From contig NC_092575.1 of NCBI RefSeq assembly GCF_037975245.1, positions 26,688,841-26,748,840 on the forward strand: 60,000 nt of DNA. The letters are read 5' to 3'. The position numbers and the translations under genes are program-made. The DNA comes from Apostichopus japonicus (lineage: Eukaryota; Echinodermata; Holothuroidea; Aspidochirotida; Stichopodidae). Each line of letters starts with the position of its first letter. Position 1 is the first letter of the stretch. Positions 57,131-60,000 of this stretch are shown here, piece by piece. The notes beneath the pieces are model-generated. The model was not told the origin of the DNA. It did no database searches and was given only the letters and a program-made list of their open reading frames with translations.

Positions 57131-58394
57131 TCGCCGATTAAATGAATAGTAATTAGGAATCTAGGAGAAAACAAACTAAACATTGAGGTTATCAATTACT
57201 GATGATTTTAAATTATTCAGAGGACGGGACAGATTGTTGCGAGTAGTAAAAACCGAGGGCGCGTTTTCTATACCATTGTTCTATGTATCTATGTAACTAT
57301 TAGTAACTATTAGGTTCTCAAAATCAGTTGGTTATCAATCAATCCTTTTACAGAAGTTTGGCTTTCTTGGTAAGGAATGACTCGTTATCAGCTAAGGGCG
57401 ACCCTAATAAACATGCAGTAATGATTCATAAACACAGATAAGCTGTTGTAACTGTATCATCATAAAGGACGCCACCTTCCATATAACACATAATCATAGG
57501 GGTTTGATATAGAGAACGTGTTTAATTCACCATTATTGTAATGTTTGCAACCTGTGTTACTATAACGTGTTTTAACGTGGTTTGAATATTAAGTATCGTT
57601 TCTACTGTAGACGAAAAATTGTTGTGGGATTCTAAAATTAGTTTGCAATATTAAAAAATAATAATTGAGTGCATACACATATATCATACATACGTACTTT
57701 GTATATAACAACATAGGGTTTCCACGGAGGGCTACAGGTGTTATGCTTTACAATTGTCATGTCTTTTCTCACGCAGTTCAAACATAGTTACATAACATTC
57801 ATACAAGTCCATTCAAACAACGTTAGTGACACGTAATAGCATAAAAATAGTGTGAGAGCAGAGACAAACAAACATTATTCAATGATTTCAAGAGAGTATA
57901 TTGCTCGCAATGATACGTTATTGTTACATTCAGCTCTATTATGCGACAAATCATATACCCCTCATTAAATACCCTTCCACGACCACACAGACCAAGACCC
58001 CTTTATGGGGCTTATGGCACTTCTTTAGACGGAACATACATAGATGAGTGACAGGATAACTACAGTGAGCCCTATGTTCAAGGAGATATGACATACTGCA
58101 TGGAGAAGGTTGGAAGGCGTAATATCGGAATGGGTAAGACTCTATTTACTTATTGGGAAGAGAAAGTCTAAGGGGGCTTTGATTTAACACTCCAAATATA
58201 TAATAAATTAATAATGAAACTACTTCGTGACGATACGAGCAGGTTCACCACGTGTCGCTATACGGGTCAGGCATAATTTTAAGGAAATCTCACTAGTGGG
58301 CCAAAGTATATAAGGAGCCCATTTCCTGCTCGAAGAAATGGTACATTGCGATCATTGTTTCTGACCTATGTTGTAAACATGGCAGAACTGACAT
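57131..58394. other. No gene seen
   Basis: AT-rich sequence without exon-like ORFs or clear repeats; CTATGTATCTATGTAACTATT-like minor repetition near 57285-57310. Confidence 0.45.
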
Positions 58395-58610
58395 ATCACT
58401 TTGGTTCTTTTGAACGCTATTCCTACAATACGTGCCTAAAATATTGAGGATGCACACTATGAGATCAGACGAATTGGTATGAACATTTCGGTAAAACTAA
58501 CTGAAAGAGCGCATACTGTTCAGGCGTTCACCTTATTGTAGACCTACTTTCATTTAGGAAGTAGAAATCTCGGGGGCATGAGTCCCCTGCAACCACCACC
58601 ACCCCACCCA
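58395..58610. repeat. Copy of the internal MITE segment at 54945-55160
   Basis: Shared blocks in order: TTCTTTTxAACGCxATTCCTA, CAATACGTGCC, ATATTGAGG, AGCxCATACTGTTC, TAGxxCTACTTTC and GAAGTxGAAAT. Ends in a CCACC-rich run where the MITE copy has a C-run. Direct orientation. Confidence 0.7.
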
Positions 58611-58699
58611 TTGCAGTTTCGCTGACGCTACATGAGTTAAATTGTATCAATGTGACATAGCCTACTTAAGACTATAGCTAGGTAGTCAACATAGGCCTA

Positions 58700-59490
58700 A
58701 TTCAATTCACAATATTCATATAAGCAGCACCAAAATGGACAATTAACTTCTTGAAGTAAACATATATTGATATGGTTTACAAGGTTTTCACAATGTGACC
58801 ACAATTGACCATTGATCTCTACCAACGACTACAGGGTTCTTGTACTCAATGTGAAAAACATACACAAAAAATATAAGTTATGTCCAAGCCCCTCTTCTTG
58901 AGAAATTGTCTTTACAAGGTTTCAACAATTTAACCCCTGGTGACCCCAAATTGCCTTTGACCTCCTCAAAAACTATAGGCTACTTAAACATAATGTGGTA
59001 TTCTTACACATGACATATGAGATGGGTCCGAGCTTCCCTTCTTAAGAAATCGTGTTTGCAAGGTTCTCGCAGTTTGACCCTCGGTGACCCTAAATCAGCT
59101 TTAAACTCCCCCCAAAACAATATAGATCTTAAATTCAATGTGTTACAATAAGATACTAAATATGAGATTGGTTTAAACTTACCATCTTGAGCTACGTGTT
59201 TACAAGGTTTTCACACTTTGACCTCAAATGACCTTTGCCATCCCCAAAAGCATTAGGCTACTTCTACTTAAAGTGGTACTTTTATACACGAAACCTGTCC
59301 AAGCTTCCCCTCTTGAGAAAATCGTTTTTACAAAGTTTACACATTTTGACCTTGGTGACCAAAAATGACCTTTGACCACGTACAAAAACAACAGCCTTCT
59401 GCTACTTGATGTAATACTTCTACACGCTAAAATTAGATTGTTTCAAGCTGCTCTTCTTGAGATATCGTGTTTATAACAAGGCGTCACACA
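58700..59490. repeat. Second DR1-type tandem repeat array
   Basis: Six or so diverged ~140 bp units with CTTCTTGAGAxATCGTGTTTACAAGG, TTxACACTTTGACC and TGACCTTTGACC. A near-perfect DR1 occurs at 59366-59378 (TGACCTTTGACCA); others are degenerate (TTGCCTTTGACCT at 58951). Related to the array at 5160-5830 but more decayed. Confidence 0.8.
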
Positions 59491-59827
59491 CACATACGCA
59501 CGAGTGCGCACCCAGACAAGACTGCACATATTTGTTACTTGTAATTGTTTGCTTATTAAAATCAAGTGTACCGATATGGACGTAGTCACATAGAGTAAAT
59601 ACATGCATAAGCATGTTAGACATGGAGGAGAACTCCTACATGTTTAATTAAACTTATACTTCTGTTTTTATAAGCTCCAACTGTAAATAACGGTTTGTAC
59701 AAAATGTCTCCCCGACTTCCCTTACCCCCTATCAAGTGAACAACTCCCTGCGTACAGCACCACTGGTAATATGATGTATGTATTCATCATGATTTGCTTA
59801 CAATAACCCACAATATGATTTCAGTCA

Positions 59828-60000
59828 TTATTCTGGGCACATTGTTGCTTGAACTACAGGATTTTTCAGTCTAAAATCTCTGATAAGTTTTGCACAATCT
59901 TCATTTCCTTGTTCCGTAAGGACATTTTCCAATTCTGTGATGTTCGTGGGAGATAAAGTATCAGTGAATTTTTTGCCAGCAGGGTAGATTGGTCTACATC
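59828..60000 (-). CDS. Terminal coding exon of an unidentified gene, cut by the window edge
   Basis: Reading the minus strand from the window edge, 56 codons are open to TAA at 59828-59830: CRPIYPAGKKFTDTLSPTN, then ITELENVLTEQGNEDCAKL and IRDFRLKNPVVQATMCPE. The composition (balanced charge, Cys, helix-like ITELENVLTEQG) looks like real protein, and no ATG or splice site interrupts it. I do not recognise the family. It could be an exon or the C-terminus of an uninterrupted ORF. Confidence 0.4.
   Translation of the reverse strand, partial: CRPIYPAGKKFTDTLSPTNITELENVLTEQGNEDCAKLIRDFRLKNPVVQATMCPE

Overview
The window reads as nuclear DNA of a marine invertebrate, most likely a deuterostome and possibly an echinoderm such as a sea cucumber. 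The signs are AT-rich sequence, small exons with GT..AG introns, heavy retrotransposon and hAT load, dispersed repeats carrying TGACCTTTGACCT, and host-type genes (M14 carboxypeptidase, ISG12/IFI27-like, death-fold protein). The organism is an inference. Few long ORFs are whole genes, so most gene calls below were assembled from splice sites and reading phase.

Layout. 1-4876: a decayed Ty3/Gypsy retrotransposon on the minus strand, with one LTR, a tRNA-Leu primer site and broken gag-pol; its other LTR lies outside the window. About 5160-5830: a tandem repeat with perfect nuclear-receptor DR1 motifs, a relative of which recurs at 58.7-59.5 kb. 6965-18905: a minus-strand gene with three phase-compatible exons encoding a beta-propeller, a DED-like domain and a coiled coil. 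Its second intron holds an ~850 bp tandem duplication, one copy of which is split by a 3.16 kb TTAA-target DNA transposon carrying remnants of a P2X7-C-terminal-like gene and a THAP gene. 20.2-28.5 kb: a microsatellite followed by a Tx1/L1-like LINE interrupted by two hAT-like elements and a second LINE. One of the hAT elements holds a further complete hAT MITE and a 262 bp perfect palindrome.

30605-42953 is the most interesting part. A plus-strand spliced gene encodes a KMT5A-like SET domain, an acidic linker with a 46-residue duplication, Cys/His fingers, a tyrosine-recombinase (Crypton-like) domain and a C-terminal basic/aromatic DNA-binding-like domain. The whole is bounded by 17 bp inverted repeats (one mismatch), with GGGGATA motifs and a perfect GGGGAT..ATCCCC palindrome just inside each end. 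This is a candidate large tyrosine-recombinase mobile element with a chromatin-modifying domain. The copy has two possible lesions: a one-base frame break in an A7 run inside the SET exon, and an in-frame TAA one base before a splice donor.

47.6-55.7 kb: a minus-strand M14A/B zinc carboxypeptidase gene. Seven peptidase exons and one possible propeptide exon are visible, with two frame breaks and a nonsense codon, so it is a pseudogene, a null allele or a badly sequenced gene. Its introns hold minisatellites. 56844-57130: the last exon of an ISG12/IFI27-like protein with an unusual lysine-rich then acidic tail. 59828-60000: the terminal coding exon of an unrecognised minus-strand gene that leaves the window.
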